From the NCBI GenBank assembly GCA_002205965.3, contig NADL03000013.1, positions 434,001 to 498,000 of the forward strand: 64,000 nt of DNA, in the 5' to 3' direction. Below are positions 37,496 through 49,099 of this stretch, one piece after another; the first letter of the stretch is position 1, and the number at the start of each line of letters is the position of its first letter. The translations under genes were made by a program, and so were the position numbers. This DNA comes from Kappaphycus alvarezii (taxonomy: Eukaryota; Rhodophyta; Florideophyceae; Gigartinales; Solieriaceae). The notes under the pieces were generated by a model. The model ran no database searches. It was given only the letters and a program-made list of their open reading frames with translations, and was not told where the DNA came from.

Positions 37496-40235
37496 TTGTA
37501 CCAGTCCGAAAAAATTTTTAATTTATCAGAAACGGTACGTAACATGTACCCCGGTACATATTATTTCCAAAAACACTGTAACGTACCGATGCCCTGCCCG
37601 GCGGCGTGAAACTTCGTGGGACGTATCATTACATGTGCGACCATTCTGGCCAGAACATGTACCCCTCCTCACAGATAAACACACATCGCACCTGGTAGCG
37701 TAATTCTTTCCCAAAGCTCTTAAGCTCCATCGGAAACGGAACTACGAATATCACCAGGACTACAGCCTTTCCGTCGATCACACATGGGGCCTCAACAGTC
37801 TCAACCACCTCAAAAAGAGATGAACGACCGCGAAGAAGCAGTACGGATCAACAGACGTGCGCATGAACTCCTCATACTTGCTCACCAAACGTTGTCAATA
37901 AACAAGAAGACCGGGAAAAAGGCAAATCTATGGGCGTTTTATAGGAATAATGACAAAACCAAATAAAAATGTATTGCTTGCGCACCAGATCACGCGGAAT
38001 CACCTTCAACAAACAAAAGAGATCGAAAAGGACTGATGAAGTTTCATGGAACTACGGGAACAAATGCTCTTTGTCGGAATTTGACAGAATACCACAACGA
38101 ACTTTTCGAGCAGTTTGAAGAGTTGAAGTCACCGGCAGGGCCTCCAAAAAAAGAAACAAAGAAAATTCAAACATACCTCGACACACACCATAATTATAAT
38201 CCGAACTCAAATTTTGCTCAAGAGGCAATCAAGAGACCCATTGTGTTGGTTTCAAAAGCTGGACTTCCCTTCTCATTTGTAGATCACCCGAAATTTCGCA
38301 AATATGTCCACTTCTTGAACCCCAGGGTGTCTATTTCTGATCGGAAAACATTTGTTCAACGTCATATTCCAGAGTTCTCAAAGAAGGTCTTAGAAGACAT
38401 TTTGATACCCCAGCTAACCAATTTGGAATCAGTTTCTATATTGTTCGACCTCTGGATGAGTCGGGGCTGCGAAGATATCTTTGACCTGATAGCACACGGA
38501 CTTGATGTTAGTTTCAAGCCCAAAATAGTTCATCTGTCATTGAACCAGTGTGATAGTACAAGGGGGGAATCACTACATGACATTTTGGTGGAACAGTTGG
38601 ACAAGTTCGGAATAACGGAGAACATCTTTGCTTGTGTCAAGGATGGTGGGTCTAGTTTAAGAGCATGCAAGAATATTATCAGATCATCGACTTCCTTTCG
38701 ACCTGCTCAGATTGGAAGCTGCTTCAGTGGTGTTTGCTTTTCCCACATATTACCTGGGGCTGGTAATTCAGCTCTTTCGAGCGTTGTCGCAGAAGGGCCC
38801 CCATTAATTGACATTGGAAAAGTGCGAAATTCGTTCCAAAAATGCATACCTTGGACGAAAAAATCAGCAAAAGGGCGAAAGAGTGCTTGGATGCTTGCAA
38901 ATATGTTAATGTTAATCCGAAGCTGATCCCTACTCCAGTGAAGACTAGATTTGTCAGTGTTCTTGTAATGTTTCGAATGAGGCTCTCGTACAAGGAAGTT
39001 GTTCAGAAATTTTTTGGTACTTAATATGACCTTAATCTTCCAAACCGCGTTCCGAGTTCAGAGACATGAGAAATTGTACAAAGTATCGTTGATAACCTTG
39101 AGCAGCTTGTCTGAAAAGTCAAAAGAAAACCTGTACTGTAAATGAGGCTGTTTCCCATATTGTAGATGTTTATCTGATGCCTAAGAAGAATTGTAAGACT
39201 GTGGTACTGGTTCCGGCAGACGACTTTGACGCGCAGCTAGGAATATCCCAAGCCAAAATGTCGTCATGAATTGTTGAGTCTTTTACCGACGTTCTCGATC
39301 CTCTCTTTGAATTTCTATCTCTTAATGGCGCTTACGTTCACCATTATCTTGCTGTGGTCTTCGACCCGGAGTTTTAAGGATTTGAAGTCTACATTGATGC
39401 GTCTTCAGCAAAATGATCCCCGAAGAGCTAGAGATTTGGCAAAAATCTATGACGAAAAATTGATTGTTCCACTCATGGTAAGTATGCATGCGGATAAAGA
39501 CAATGATTCGGTTTTGGATGTTGACACCTCTGATGGTGCTACTTCTGATTCTCCGAGAAATGAAGAAGTGGAAGACTGCTTTGTGGGTACTGAAGAGGGA
39601 GATGAGTTTTATGCAATTACGAAGTCAATGGTTTCAAACTCCGACTGCTTCGATGTGAACTCTTTCAAAAGGCAGTAACAAATACGAATTGATATACAAG
39701 AAGCAAGCACTGTTTACAACTGTAGTAAAGCTGCGCAAATTCTCTTAGGTATTCCGCGCTACTCAAATTGAAAATGAGCGCATATTCAGCCCTGTCTGGT
39801 CGCGTTTGCAGTCCACTTCGTTACCGAATTTCCACAGACAATATCAATAAATTGGTTACAGTTGCTAAGAACTATGACAGCGTCACTAGTTTTTTTACTC
39901 AAATCAAGTCTGTGGACCAGTTTATCGACTACCTGTTGAAGATAGAAGATAATGATGTCAATAAACAAAATACTGAGAAGAGTAAGAGAAGTCTTTAGCC
40001 GCCACAGAACTCCCTATCGCGTAGTTCCCTGTACTGACATCTGGTCATTTACAACGAGTGACGTTAATTTCTAATCCTCGCCTTTGGTACCTTGACTATG
40101 AAAGCTATTTCCCATTGCCAGGATGAGAAAGATATAGCTGCAAATAAAACCAAGGCGGGTCCTAAGACCACAATTAAACTCCAAACGACAAAGCCTTAAT
40201 TTCTGTGAACTGCACTGACGTACAGTTTTGGCGAT

Positions 40236-40305
40236 GCACTCTTTTGGGATTGAACGCACGTTCTTCCAGTTACCGACCGGTTTTTACCCATTAGGCCACA
40301 TGGTC
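40236..40305 (-). tRNA. Degenerate tRNA-Arg-like sequence (pseudo-tRNA or SINE head)
   Basis: The minus strand begins GACCATGTGGCCTAATGGGT, close to the 5' half of eukaryotic tRNA-Arg (acceptor plus A box TGGCCTAATGGGT). A B-box-like GCGTTCAATCCC follows 50 nt later. An anticodon arm CCGGT/ACTGG can be drawn with a 5-nt CGGTA loop, two bases short of a normal loop. The 3' strand after the T arm (AAAAGAGTGC) does not pair with GACCATG. It is therefore not a functional tRNA as read; a pseudogene or a tRNA-derived SINE fits. Confidence 0.5.
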
Positions 40306-40860
40306 TGAGTCAGGAACTAGTACATGTGGAATATAACCAATTATACTTGCACCTGGTACATGTTATTACACGCGTCAATTTTCACTCGACATTGGCGTTA
40401 TCCGCCGCCGTATCTACCAGCGACTGAGTTGCACCCTCTGGCCATCCATTGCTCAAGCTATCCTGTCTCGAGCCCCGATGCGCAAGGACGACGAGGTACA
40501 TCCGGTTAGATCTTAGCCGTATAGTTAGGATGTGCGCAGTCCCAGTAGATACTGAACGCATTAAACTTCATTCTTTCATATACCTATGTAATGGGCTTTT
40601 TTTGAAACTTTTTGCATGTACCTGGTACATGTGGAAATTTTAATGTTCTTGTACCGCCCCAAAGAACCTTTTATATGTTTCATATACTGAATCACTGGCA
40701 AAATAGAATCTACTCATATGAACCGATGTGCCAACGTAACAAGGGTTCTAAAATAACTGTAATGTTTCATGTACTAGGTACATGTATTTTTGACATGCAC
40801 CCACAACCCTGAAAAAAAACTACAGTTATCGGTCTGATTAGGTCCGATCGGACTATGTGC

Positions 40861-41889
40861 TGATTGGTTGGGCAGTTTCAAGCACTGGGGAAAATATGGA
40901 CTGTTTCCAAAACTGTGTCCATCTTTATGTGAGAGCTGCGTGCCTTACTGTACGGTATCTCTCTTGTTACAGTACTGCAAAGTATTAAGGTCCGCCCAAA
41001 AGGTAAGATATTATCTCATGAGGACGTTAGAGCTTTTTCACCTGTCGAGGTCAAAGACGCAAATTCTAGTGAAACGTGTGTCGCCATAATTCGTAGAGAT
41101 AAATTTTACCACTCTCGACCTTAAAATGTTTTTCCACCTTCCCCCGCCGCCCCACCGGTACAGCGCGGAGCCTAACTCAGATCACAGACGATGGCGTGCT
41201 GTGAGTGGAGTCAAACATGGCTATCAACTTGTCCTCTTCCTGCCTCGCGATGTTATCGTCGCGAGTCGCAGCTTAATTTACCTTTTCCTATTGTCGTGTT
41301 AACCGATTTGTAACCTCACTACTGTACCTTTGTGCGACCGGGGGTAGTTATCAGTAGCGCGTAGGTAGGCTAGGTAGACTAGGGATAGGGAAAGTAAAGG
41401 ATTCTTTCACAAAGAGGGGCGGGGCTGAACACCTCGGTGAGACAACGGACGGGTGTGTACGCTGTTCAAGCTTCTCTCTGTTGCTTCTCCGGAGGTGGGA
41501 GAGTGTAACGGGGCGGCGCACTGTAGAAAAACCGCACATCAACGGTACTGTAATTTTCCTTACAGTAGCAACATGACAACTTCTCAGCCGTGACGCGACA
41601 CCTATACCCCTTCGCACGTGGCACTGCGTGTTTCGGTTTACGCGCCATTTTTCCAAGCCCTGGAGACTTCAATTATGTGGGTGCCAAAGAGGCATTTTCC
41701 TGAGGCATACGTACATAGACGTCTTGCCCTTGAAATTTGTCACCTGATTTCGTTTTGCTACTTTGGTCCTGCCCGACGGGATGGTGCAAAAAAATTTAAA
41801 GTGCTATTTTTTGATTATTGGTCATTTGACCCTGGTCGTTGGATATGCTTTAAACGCTGATCTCTTTCCATCTGCACCTCCGAAACCAG
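40861..41889. other. 5' flank of the PGM2-type gene
   Basis: No gene recognised. Composition rises from AT-rich to GC-rich. Contains several TACNGTA motifs (near 40948, 40970 and 41323) and a perfect palindrome at 41546-41567. Minus-strand open stretches (41351-41672) have no recognisable domain. Confidence 0.4.
41546..41567. promoter_or_regulatory. TACTGTAA/TTACAGTA palindrome upstream of PGM2-type gene
   Basis: A perfect 8-bp inverted repeat, TACTGTAA and TTACAGTA, separated by TTTTCC, about 330 bp upstream of the ATG. Member of the dispersed TACNGTA family. Confidence 0.5.
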
Positions 41890-44002
41890 ATGCATGGCAA
41901 AATGTCTTCTCACGACTCTTCTTCCTGCCCCTCCTCCTCCTCTTCCGACGCTCCTGCTGACTTCCCTTCTTCACTAATCGTCGCCCTTTCTGCCATCGCC
42001 GGCAGCGCTCTCCTGGCGTTCTGTCTCAATCGCCGACGCGCTTCTACTCAAGCTCCTCTCCCTCCTCGCAAATCTCCGCCCAGTACTCCATCCGCAATTT
42101 CCGCCCTCGCCCGTCATTACCTATCCAGGATCCAGATCCTAACACCCGTCATCAATTAGAGTCACAGCTCCATTCTATTCATTCCGACACAGCACTCCGT
42201 GAAAGACTCTCCGTGGCATTGGACCCCGTCAATCGCATTCGATTCGGCACAGCGGGAGTGCGGGCGGAGGTCGGGTTAGGATATAACCGTCTAACGTCCT
42301 TAACGTCATTGCGGTAGCACAGGCGGTCTGCAGGGTGTTGGAGCAGGAAGGTAAGGCGGGGAACAACAAGGGATGTGTGGTCGTAGGTTACGATGCACGC
42401 CCTGATTCCGAAGGTTTGCAGTAGTAATTGCCGACGTGTTTCGACGGAAGGGGGTGCGCGTCTGGTTATTTTCGCGGTTCACACCAACGCCATTTGTAGC
42501 GTTCGCAATTCGCGAGTATGATGCCGATGCCGGCTTATGTGTCACGGCAAGCCACAATCCTCCAAAAAGATAATGGGATTAAGGTCTTTTGGGGTGATGG
42601 AATCCAAATTCGGGGAGACGTAGCGGCGAAAATTGAGAACCGTGTCAGGGAATGTGGGCGGCCATGGGAGAGCTATGTGACCGTAAGGGATAGTCTAGGG
42701 GCAGATGTCATGGATCCTTAGAGAGAGTGGAAATGGGATACTACAACGCGATAGTGAGGGCGACAAGTCGGAGAAGCATGGAGGAGAACAAGCGTACGAG
42801 AGCGGTAGTTTATACAGCTTGCCATGGCGTTGGGAGGCAGTACGTGGATAGAATGTTTGAAGCATTTGGATTGCCTCACGTATTACCATGCGTAGAGCAG
42901 TGTGAGCCGGATGGCCTGTTTCCTACGTTGCCCTTTCCGAATCCAGAGGAGAAGGGGGCGCTAGATTTGGCAATTCAAACGGCAAAGAAGGCATCGGTGA
43001 GATTAATTCTTGCGAACGATCCGGACGCCGATCGGCTCGGAGCAGCGGAAATTGCGAATGATGGTAACGTGAAAGTGTTCACCGGGAATGAAATCGCGGT
43101 TTTGTTGGCTGATTATTTATCCGGAGAAAGGGAGGGAGAAGATATGTCTAAGTACGCGGTCGTTGCAAGCGCGGTATCATCAAAAATCACTGCATCAATG
43201 GCGAGAAAGAGAGGATTCATGTTTAGGGAAGCTCTCACTGGTTTCAAATGGCTGAACAAAGTGGCTCTTGACCTGAGAAGGAGGGCAAGATAGTGCTACT
43301 AACATACGAGGAGGCGCTCGGATTCAATATTACCAGGAATGTTGTCAGAGATAAGGACGGCGTTCTGCTGCCGCTGTATTCGCCGAAATGGCCGGTCAGA
43401 TTTACGACTCTGGGGGCACCTTGTCCGAAAGACTCGACGAGTTTGCTGGATGAATGCGGTGTGCATCTTTCAATGAACGGCTATTTGAGAACTTCGAGCA
43501 CGTCGAAAAGTGCAGAACAGGTCTTCGCGGATGCGAGGGAGCTAGGTTTCCAACAACGCTTGGGGGCGCCGTAGTCAAGTCAATTCGAGACTTGACCCTT
43601 GGAACTGACTTGGCGGAAGCGGATGGAAAGCTTGCCTGCCGTCTGATCCTCGTAGCCAGTTTTTGACGTTTCGATGTGATCGACCTAACTCCGAGGGCAA
43701 TGATCATCCCCTCATCATTCACCTCCGCGGTAGCGGCACAGGTACGTTGTATGCGCTCAGAAACATGCGTGGCCTTTCCCGCCTTTCTGATTCTCCCTTG
43801 AACACTGCAAACCTGTGTAACGAACTAACACGTCCCATGATCCCTTTCTCTACCACCAGAACCGAAAATCAAGTACTACTCGGAATTGAGATGTACGCAA
43901 GAGGAGGCCAACAGTGGAGCAGGGCAGGCTTTTCTGCAGGCTGCAGTAGTCAGCGCAATTGAAAAGGTCCTACGCCCCGATGAGAATGGTCTTAGTTGGT
44001 AG
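41890..44002 (+). CDS. PGM2: Phosphoglucomutase/phosphopentomutase (PGM2 type) with N-terminal membrane anchor
   Basis: Alpha-D-phosphohexomutase that interconverts hexose or pentose 1- and 5/6-phosphates. Motifs in order: 'IRFGTAGVRAEVGLGYNRL' near 42238; the phosphoserine loop 'CVTASHNPPKDNGIKVFW' around 42539-42590; the metal-binding 'ANDPDADRLG' at 43014-43043; the sugar-binding 'TYEEALGFN'; and the phosphate-binding 'HLRGSGTEPKIKYY', assembled across an intron. The KDNGIKV context points to PGM2/phosphopentomutase rather than classical PGM1. Residues 21-45 form a hydrophobic helix 'SLIVALSAIAGSALLAFCL' followed by RRR, a signal anchor or targeting signal unusual for this normally cytosolic enzyme. 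At least six 1-nt frame breaks (near 42135, 42305, 42418, 42567, 42720 and 43275-43360) interrupt the frame while homology continues. ATG at 41890 or 41902; stop TAG at 44000-44002. Convergent with ValRS. Confidence 0.85.
43742..43859 (+). other. Spliceosomal intron in the PGM2-type gene
   Basis: 118-nt intron with GTACGT donor, CTAAC branch-point-like sequence (43822-43830) and TACCACCAG acceptor after a pyrimidine-rich stretch. Removing it joins GGCACA-G to AACCG, giving Gly-Thr-Glu-Pro-Lys, exactly the conserved phosphate-binding loop, so both splice sites are strongly supported. Confidence 0.9.
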
Positions 44003-44704
44003 CATAAGTGATCAGCTTCACATACTCACAACATAACTTAACTTCTAATCCCACCATTCCGAAACAAGTGCTCCATAAAACGCGTGCTCCAATCTGTCGC
44101 CCGCTTCCTTGTCCTGCAAACTACAGCTCAACTGCACCCTGCCCCTCATCGCCCAAAACACCCTGTGATAATCCTCATTGCCAGTATCCGAATTTGCCCC
44201 ACGCATCTCCCGAAAATGCCCTCCAGGTTTTGCATGTGTCACACAATCACAAAGATACGACGCCATGTTTTACGCTGTAACAGGTAGATACGGTAATGAC
44301 AGGGGAAGGATTGGAAGATAATGAGATACGTAATGATGCCAAGGAGAGATCTGGCAGCTATACTCGGACATCAATGAACTTTACATTGCCTCGGCAGTCA
44401 CTCTGACGGCTTTAGCCAACGTCTCCATTACAACAAATAAACTCTTCTCTTCTCCCATCACATCCTCATCTTGCTCGGAACCTGTACCTGCCACGTCTGC
44501 GCTGCGTCCTAACAACTCAGCGCCACTAGAGGACTGAGGAATATATGTAGAGTCATGGTGCTTGAAAGACGGTTTCTACACTCGCTTTGAGTATCGAGTG
44601 GAACGAGTGAGCTGGCTAGAGGGGTGTACCTCAAAACTTGACCGTCCCTGCTCGCAGAGGCGGAACTTTACGAGTAACCCACGTATAGCCACGGTACCAA
44701 ATTT
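44003..44704. other. Intergenic 3' flanks of PGM2-type and ValRS genes
   Basis: Both neighbouring genes end into this 0.7-kb interval. No coding potential recognised; the open stretches on both strands at 44008-44287 overlap and lack any domain. Confidence 0.5.
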
Positions 44705-47685
44705 TCATTCAGCAGCCAACTTCAAAACCTCCTGAAGTCTCTTTGTGAGGCTTGCCAGTTGTGCGTCCAGCTCAACCGCATTTGCTTTTGTCTTTGATAC
44801 AACTGATGGGGGGGCCTTATCCTCAAAGCCGGGAGCTTGTAGTCTTTTTTGCAGTCCTTCCAGATCTTTTTGAACCTTTTGCGATTGCTTCTCTAATCTC
44901 TTTCGCTCCTTCTCAAAATCGATCATCCCACGCATAGGAATTATAGCTCGTAACCCATCAGCGACGTACAGCTGAAGTAAGGCATTGTCATCAGTTCCAT
45001 GATCTGCCTGAGTGCTTGCCTCAGTTTCAATTTGGATTTCAAACTGTTGTGGATGAATTTTTGCGAGTGAGCACAAAACGTCTTTTTCTGCTTGGATATC
45101 ATCTGCTGTAACGGCGTCTGCAACAAGAGTTAATGGGATCTTACGACCGGCTCGACTTGATATTCTGCCCTCGCGTTTCTAATGGAGCGGACCAAGACTG
45201 TAGCTTTTCAAACCTTTGAATAGAATCTGTGCATATATGGCCGCCAACTGGCCACTGGGCTGTGATAAGAGCTTGCTCTGGGCTTCCGTCTCTGGGAATC
45301 TGTGCCACAAAGTTCTGTGACAAAGGGCATAAACGGATGTAGCAAGCGCAAGCATGTGTCCATCACGTAGACCAAAGTTTCACGGGCCTCTTTCGCAGGT
45401 TGCTCCTTGTTCCCGTACAATCTCGTTTTCGAGGCCTCAACATACCAGTCTGCAAATTCATCCCACAGAAACTCGTATATCTGCCTACCGGCATCTCCAA
45501 ATGACAAGGAATCGAGGCCACTGCTCACACAATCTACTAACACGTGCAGCTTGGAGATGATATAGCGCTCTGGCAGGGCCAATGATTCATGTGTTGCAGC
45601 GCTGTGGGTGATGGCCAGTGTTGCAAGTGTACGCCTCTCATCCTGAGATATTTTCCAGATTGCTCACGATGTACCGACACGCGTTCCAGAGCTTATTTGC
45701 AAAATTTCCGGTTTGACTCAATCTTTTCATTGGACAAAGGAATGTCCAGGCCTGGTGTGCTTCCCGTGACCAAGCGGCAGTGCATCTGCGACCGTACGAC
45801 GCAATGCTATCAATGGGATCAATAACATTGCCCAAACTCTTGCTCATTTTCTTTCCGTGTTTATCGCGAACCAACCCATGCAGGTAGACGGTCTCAAATG
45901 GCACCTTACCAGTGAGCCACATGCTCATCATGATCATTCTTGCCACCCAAAAGAAAAGGATATCATAACCCGTCTCCATCACTGATCCTGGGAAAAATTG
46001 TTGCAAATCTTCCGCACTTTCATTTGGCCAACCCATTGTTGAGAAAGGCCACAACCCGGATGAAAACCATGTATCCAAGACATCGGTCTCTTGCCGAAGA
46101 GTGAGGCTCGCACCATCATATTTCTCAGCCGCCATTTGTCTCGCCTCGGCTTCATTCCGTGCCACAACGAAATCGCCCGGGTGCTCTTCCACGTACCACA
46201 CGGGAATCCGATGTCCCCACCACAGCTGCCGCGACACACACCAATCCTTAATGTCCTCGAGCCAATTATAGTACACTTTCTCAAACCGCTGCGGCACAAT
46301 TGTAATTTTCTTGTCCCTAACAGCCTCCAACGCAGGTCTTGCCAATGTGTCCATCTTCACAAACCATTGGGTAGAAACCAATGGCTCAATAATCTCCCCA
46401 CCCCTCTGACTACGCGGCACGCGGTTTACATAATCCTCAACCTTGATGACAAGCTGCTCTTTCTCCATGGCCTCCCACAGCTGTTTCCTAGCCTCAAAGC
46501 GATCCAGCCCCGCAAACGGCCCTCCATTCTCATTGATACTCGCATCCTTATTCATAATATTGATAATTGGCAACGCGTGCTTCTTCCCCAACTCATAATC
46601 ATTGTTATCACCGGGGTTCAACCAGTCCCAAACTCGCGATCCACATATTCGTCTGCAATTACCGGGATCTCCTTCCCAACACCGGCACATCACAGTGCAC
46701 CCACAAATGGCGATAGCGCTCATCCTGTGGATGCACACAAACGGCCGTATCACCCAAAATCGTCTCAGGTCTCGTCGTAGCCACCGGCAGAAATTCCTGG
46801 CCGCCCTTGACAGGATACCGAAAATAATACAATCTCCCTTGCTCCTCCACAAAGTCAACCTCCAAATCACTGACCGCCGTCTTCAAACTAGGGCTCCAGT
46901 TGACCATATAGCTTCCTTTATAAACCAAACCCGCATCATACAACCTCTTAAACGCCTCTGTCACCGCAACGCTCATATCATCTTCCAAAGTGAAGCGGCT
47001 GCGACTCCAATCGCAACTGGCGCCCAACCCGTCGCATCTGCTCAGTAATATAATGGCCCTTATCCTCCTTCCACTGCCACACGCGCTCCAAAAACGCGTG
47101 CCTTCCCACCTCCTCCCTCCGAACCCCTTCCTTCTCCATCTCCCTTTCCACCACCAATTGAGTAGCAATTCCCGCATGATCAGTACCAGGTAACCACAAA
47201 GTCGATCGACCCTTCATACGATGATACCGAACCAAAATATCCTCTACCGTACAAAACATGGCATGCCCCATATGCAAAACGCCTGTAATATTCGGCGGCG
47301 GCATACACACAGTAAATGGAGTATCACCAGGACGCGGCTGCGACGGTTTAAAAAGGCCAGAGCTTTCCCACCATTGATACAGCGGCTGTTCCACCAATGC
47401 CGGATCGTACCGCGAGGGTGGCATGTCAGCTGTGGTAATTACGGAGGGGAGTGGGGGGAGTGGGGTATCCCGAGGGGGTGCGTAAGGGAAAGAAGGGTTT
47501 GTGCGGGACGGGAGTAAGTGAGGGACTCGTGGCGCAAAGACGGACGCGAGCATGGCGAGAGAGGGGCAGTGGGTGAGAGGGATGCGGCACCGGAGTGGTG
47601 CAATGACGGATGGGGCAGATGGGGTGGATAAAAGTGCGCGGCGAGAATGTGGGGGTGGAATGAGGAAGGCGGGCGGGAGACGCAT
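44705..47685 (-). CDS. VARS: Valyl-tRNA synthetase, organellar type
   Basis: Charges tRNA-Val. The whole class Ia enzyme is readable on minus. A Pro/Arg/Ser-rich leader of about 90 residues is followed by '[17 protein letters not shown]' and the HIGH-type signature '[16 protein letters not shown]'. Then come '[14 protein letters not shown]', '[18 protein letters not shown]', the editing-domain '[19 protein letters not shown]', '[10 protein letters not shown]', '[17 protein letters not shown]', '[19 protein letters not shown]' and the KMSKS loop '[14 protein letters not shown]' (about 45845-45805). The anticodon-binding domain includes '[17 protein letters not shown]' and '[11 protein letters not shown]'. 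The C-terminal coiled-coil arm is '[21 protein letters not shown]', ending in LKLAAE at 44705. Sequence details match plant organellar and cyanobacterial ValRS better than the cytosolic form. About seven 1-nt frame breaks (near 47030, 46690, 46610, 45800, 45640, 45310 and 45100) are present. Confidence 0.93.
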
Positions 47686-47789
47686 CAGGGGAGATTGCGT
47701 TTGAATAGCAAGTGCTTGGGGCAGTCGAAGCCGGAAAGATACAAATGATGAGCTAAAATTGGGGAGAGCAGAGCTTAATAATGTTATTG

Positions 47790-47848
47790 TTACCGTAGCA
47801 ATACGTACAGTACAATATCATAGAGCGCTCTACTGTACAGTACGGTAA
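47790..47848. promoter_or_regulatory. TACNGTA palindrome cluster upstream of ValRS
   Basis: TTACCGTA (47790-47797) pairs with TACGGTAA (47841-47848). GTACAGTAC (47805-47813) and TACTGTACAGTAC (47831-47843) lie between. The cluster is about 105-165 bp upstream of the ValRS ATG. Confidence 0.5.
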
Positions 47849-48683
47849 TCTAATGAAAAACTTTACTTCAATGAGAATCGAGCAGGCTGTGCAAGATAAA
47901 TTTAATAAAACATTACTAAAATCTTGGCACACAACAGCCGCAAATTGTTTATCCGCCCAGTGACAGGAAACCTGCAATTACTGTAATGCTGTAATGGGCA
48001 TCACCTCCTGTAAAAAGTTGTCACTTGAAGTGATAAAATTGCAACATTATCCAACCCTGCCCTATCGTCAATCGGCGGCCTCTATCAGACAGGTCGACTT
48101 TGATCACCGTAGACATCCTGCGGTTGCTGGCAGTGGTAACAGTTCAGCGACATCGAGTCTGTGTAGACTGGGACAACGAGGTGGCGGCGTAAAATTACGC
48201 TCCAAGTGCGGGGGAAACTTTTGTGGCAGTCGCTGGGTGCGCTTGAAGGAAAGCAGCGGCACCACTGTGTCGGAAGGCGAGGCCAAGTATCCGCCGACTC
48301 TCACGTGCCCTACCGAATAGCGCCGATTCTCTTAAGCACCTCTTTACGCCCTAAGTTCCGGTATAGCACTATATGCCAAGGCATACTGTGTGTGATCACT
48401 GACTTGAAATTTTCCGGTTGCTATCTACTGCTTTGAATCCGTCGTTGCCCCCTTTGCTGAAACTGCCCGTTCTCTCAACGCGCTTTCTCTGGCCATAGCA
48501 CGCAACGGAGGTGATTCGTCGTCGCACAAGCCAACTCCTCAGCGCCGTTTATTGGCACGCTGTTGCCATGGTTAGGATTGCTTGCGGTCTATAGCGCGCG
48601 TCTGATCACGCTGGTGGCTCAAAACTAAACGTCCAGAGCAGCAAAGATATTAGGCCCTAAAAATAAGCGATACGAAATATTCC

Positions 48684-48713
48684 TGTACTGTATGATATGT
48701 ACAGTGCAGTACA
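48684..48713. promoter_or_regulatory. TACNGTA palindrome upstream of CpeS-type lyase
   Basis: TGTACTG (48684-48690) pairs with CAGTACA (48707-48713) and encloses TGTACA. About 390 bp upstream of the probable ATG. Confidence 0.45.
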
Positions 48714-49099
48714 AGTGCCGAATAAATAGAAATTAAGCCACTGCAAGTTTCTGTAATTAGCATTTGGATAACTGCGACGAAGCCAACGCTCAACAACAAA
48801 TAACACGTGTTTCTCGTGTCGCACAACTATTGAACCTCGGGTTCCCAGTTTCTCAACACTTTGATATTGTTGGCACCACTACCTTCTGTAGTTACAACTC
48901 TCCAGCTCTCAAAGCGAACAGTTGAGAAAACCAAACCAAGACAGCCGTCCACGCCTTCAACAAGTTTTCCGCAAGCGCATTACAAACAGCCCTCCGTCCA
49001 TATCTTCAGTTAAACCACACTTTAGTATCCTCCCCAAAAAACACCACCTGCACTATCCTCTCGAAAACTCCCTCTCCCCCCTAGACGCCGTCCCCCACC

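Larger units (their letters stand above)
37250..40860 (+). mobile_element. hAT-superfamily transposon 2 with BED finger
   Basis: Transposase frames run 37784-39996. A BED-type zinc finger is visible as 'KANLWAFYRN' followed, after a stop, by 'CIACAPDH' and 'LCRNLTEYHNEL' (C-x2-C ... H). The DDE core lies in a 296-residue open frame (38036-38926): 'ILFDLWMS', 'DSTRGESLHDILVEQLDKFGI', 'VKDGGSSLRACKN', 'GVCFSHILPGAGN'. Downstream are 'LDPLFEFLSL', 'AVVFDPEF' and the C-terminal 'ATQIENERIFS' followed in the next frame by 'LRYRISTDNINKLV', equivalent to the 'ER.FS..g...' dimerisation block. Both ends carry CGGACC-type repeats (37254-37315 and, inverted, 40830-40857) and GGTACATG palindromes (37400-37660, 40350-40785), so I set the boundaries there. 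Boundaries are inferred. Confidence 0.72.
47686..49099. other. Divergent promoter region between ValRS and CpeS-type lyase
   Basis: No gene recognised in 1.4 kb. Holds TACNGTA palindromes at 47790-47848 and 48684-48713. Open stretches at 47994-48436 overlap on both strands and show no domain. Confidence 0.45.

Noticed and set aside
37357-37609. Open frames with Gly-Thr-Trp-Thr or Val-His-Val-Pro repeats
   Set aside because: They arise automatically because the minisatellite unit is 12 bp; both strands are open, so there is no evidence of coding.
42150-43560. The breaks in the PGM2-type gene as many tiny introns
   Set aside because: Homology is continuous across each break with a net change of one base, leaving no room for introns; only 43742-43859 has splice sites and a real insertion.
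44705-47685. Cytosolic-type ValRS
   Set aside because: Motifs such as [26 protein letters not shown] and the short N-terminus with a leader fit the bacterial/organellar type, not the extended cytosolic form.
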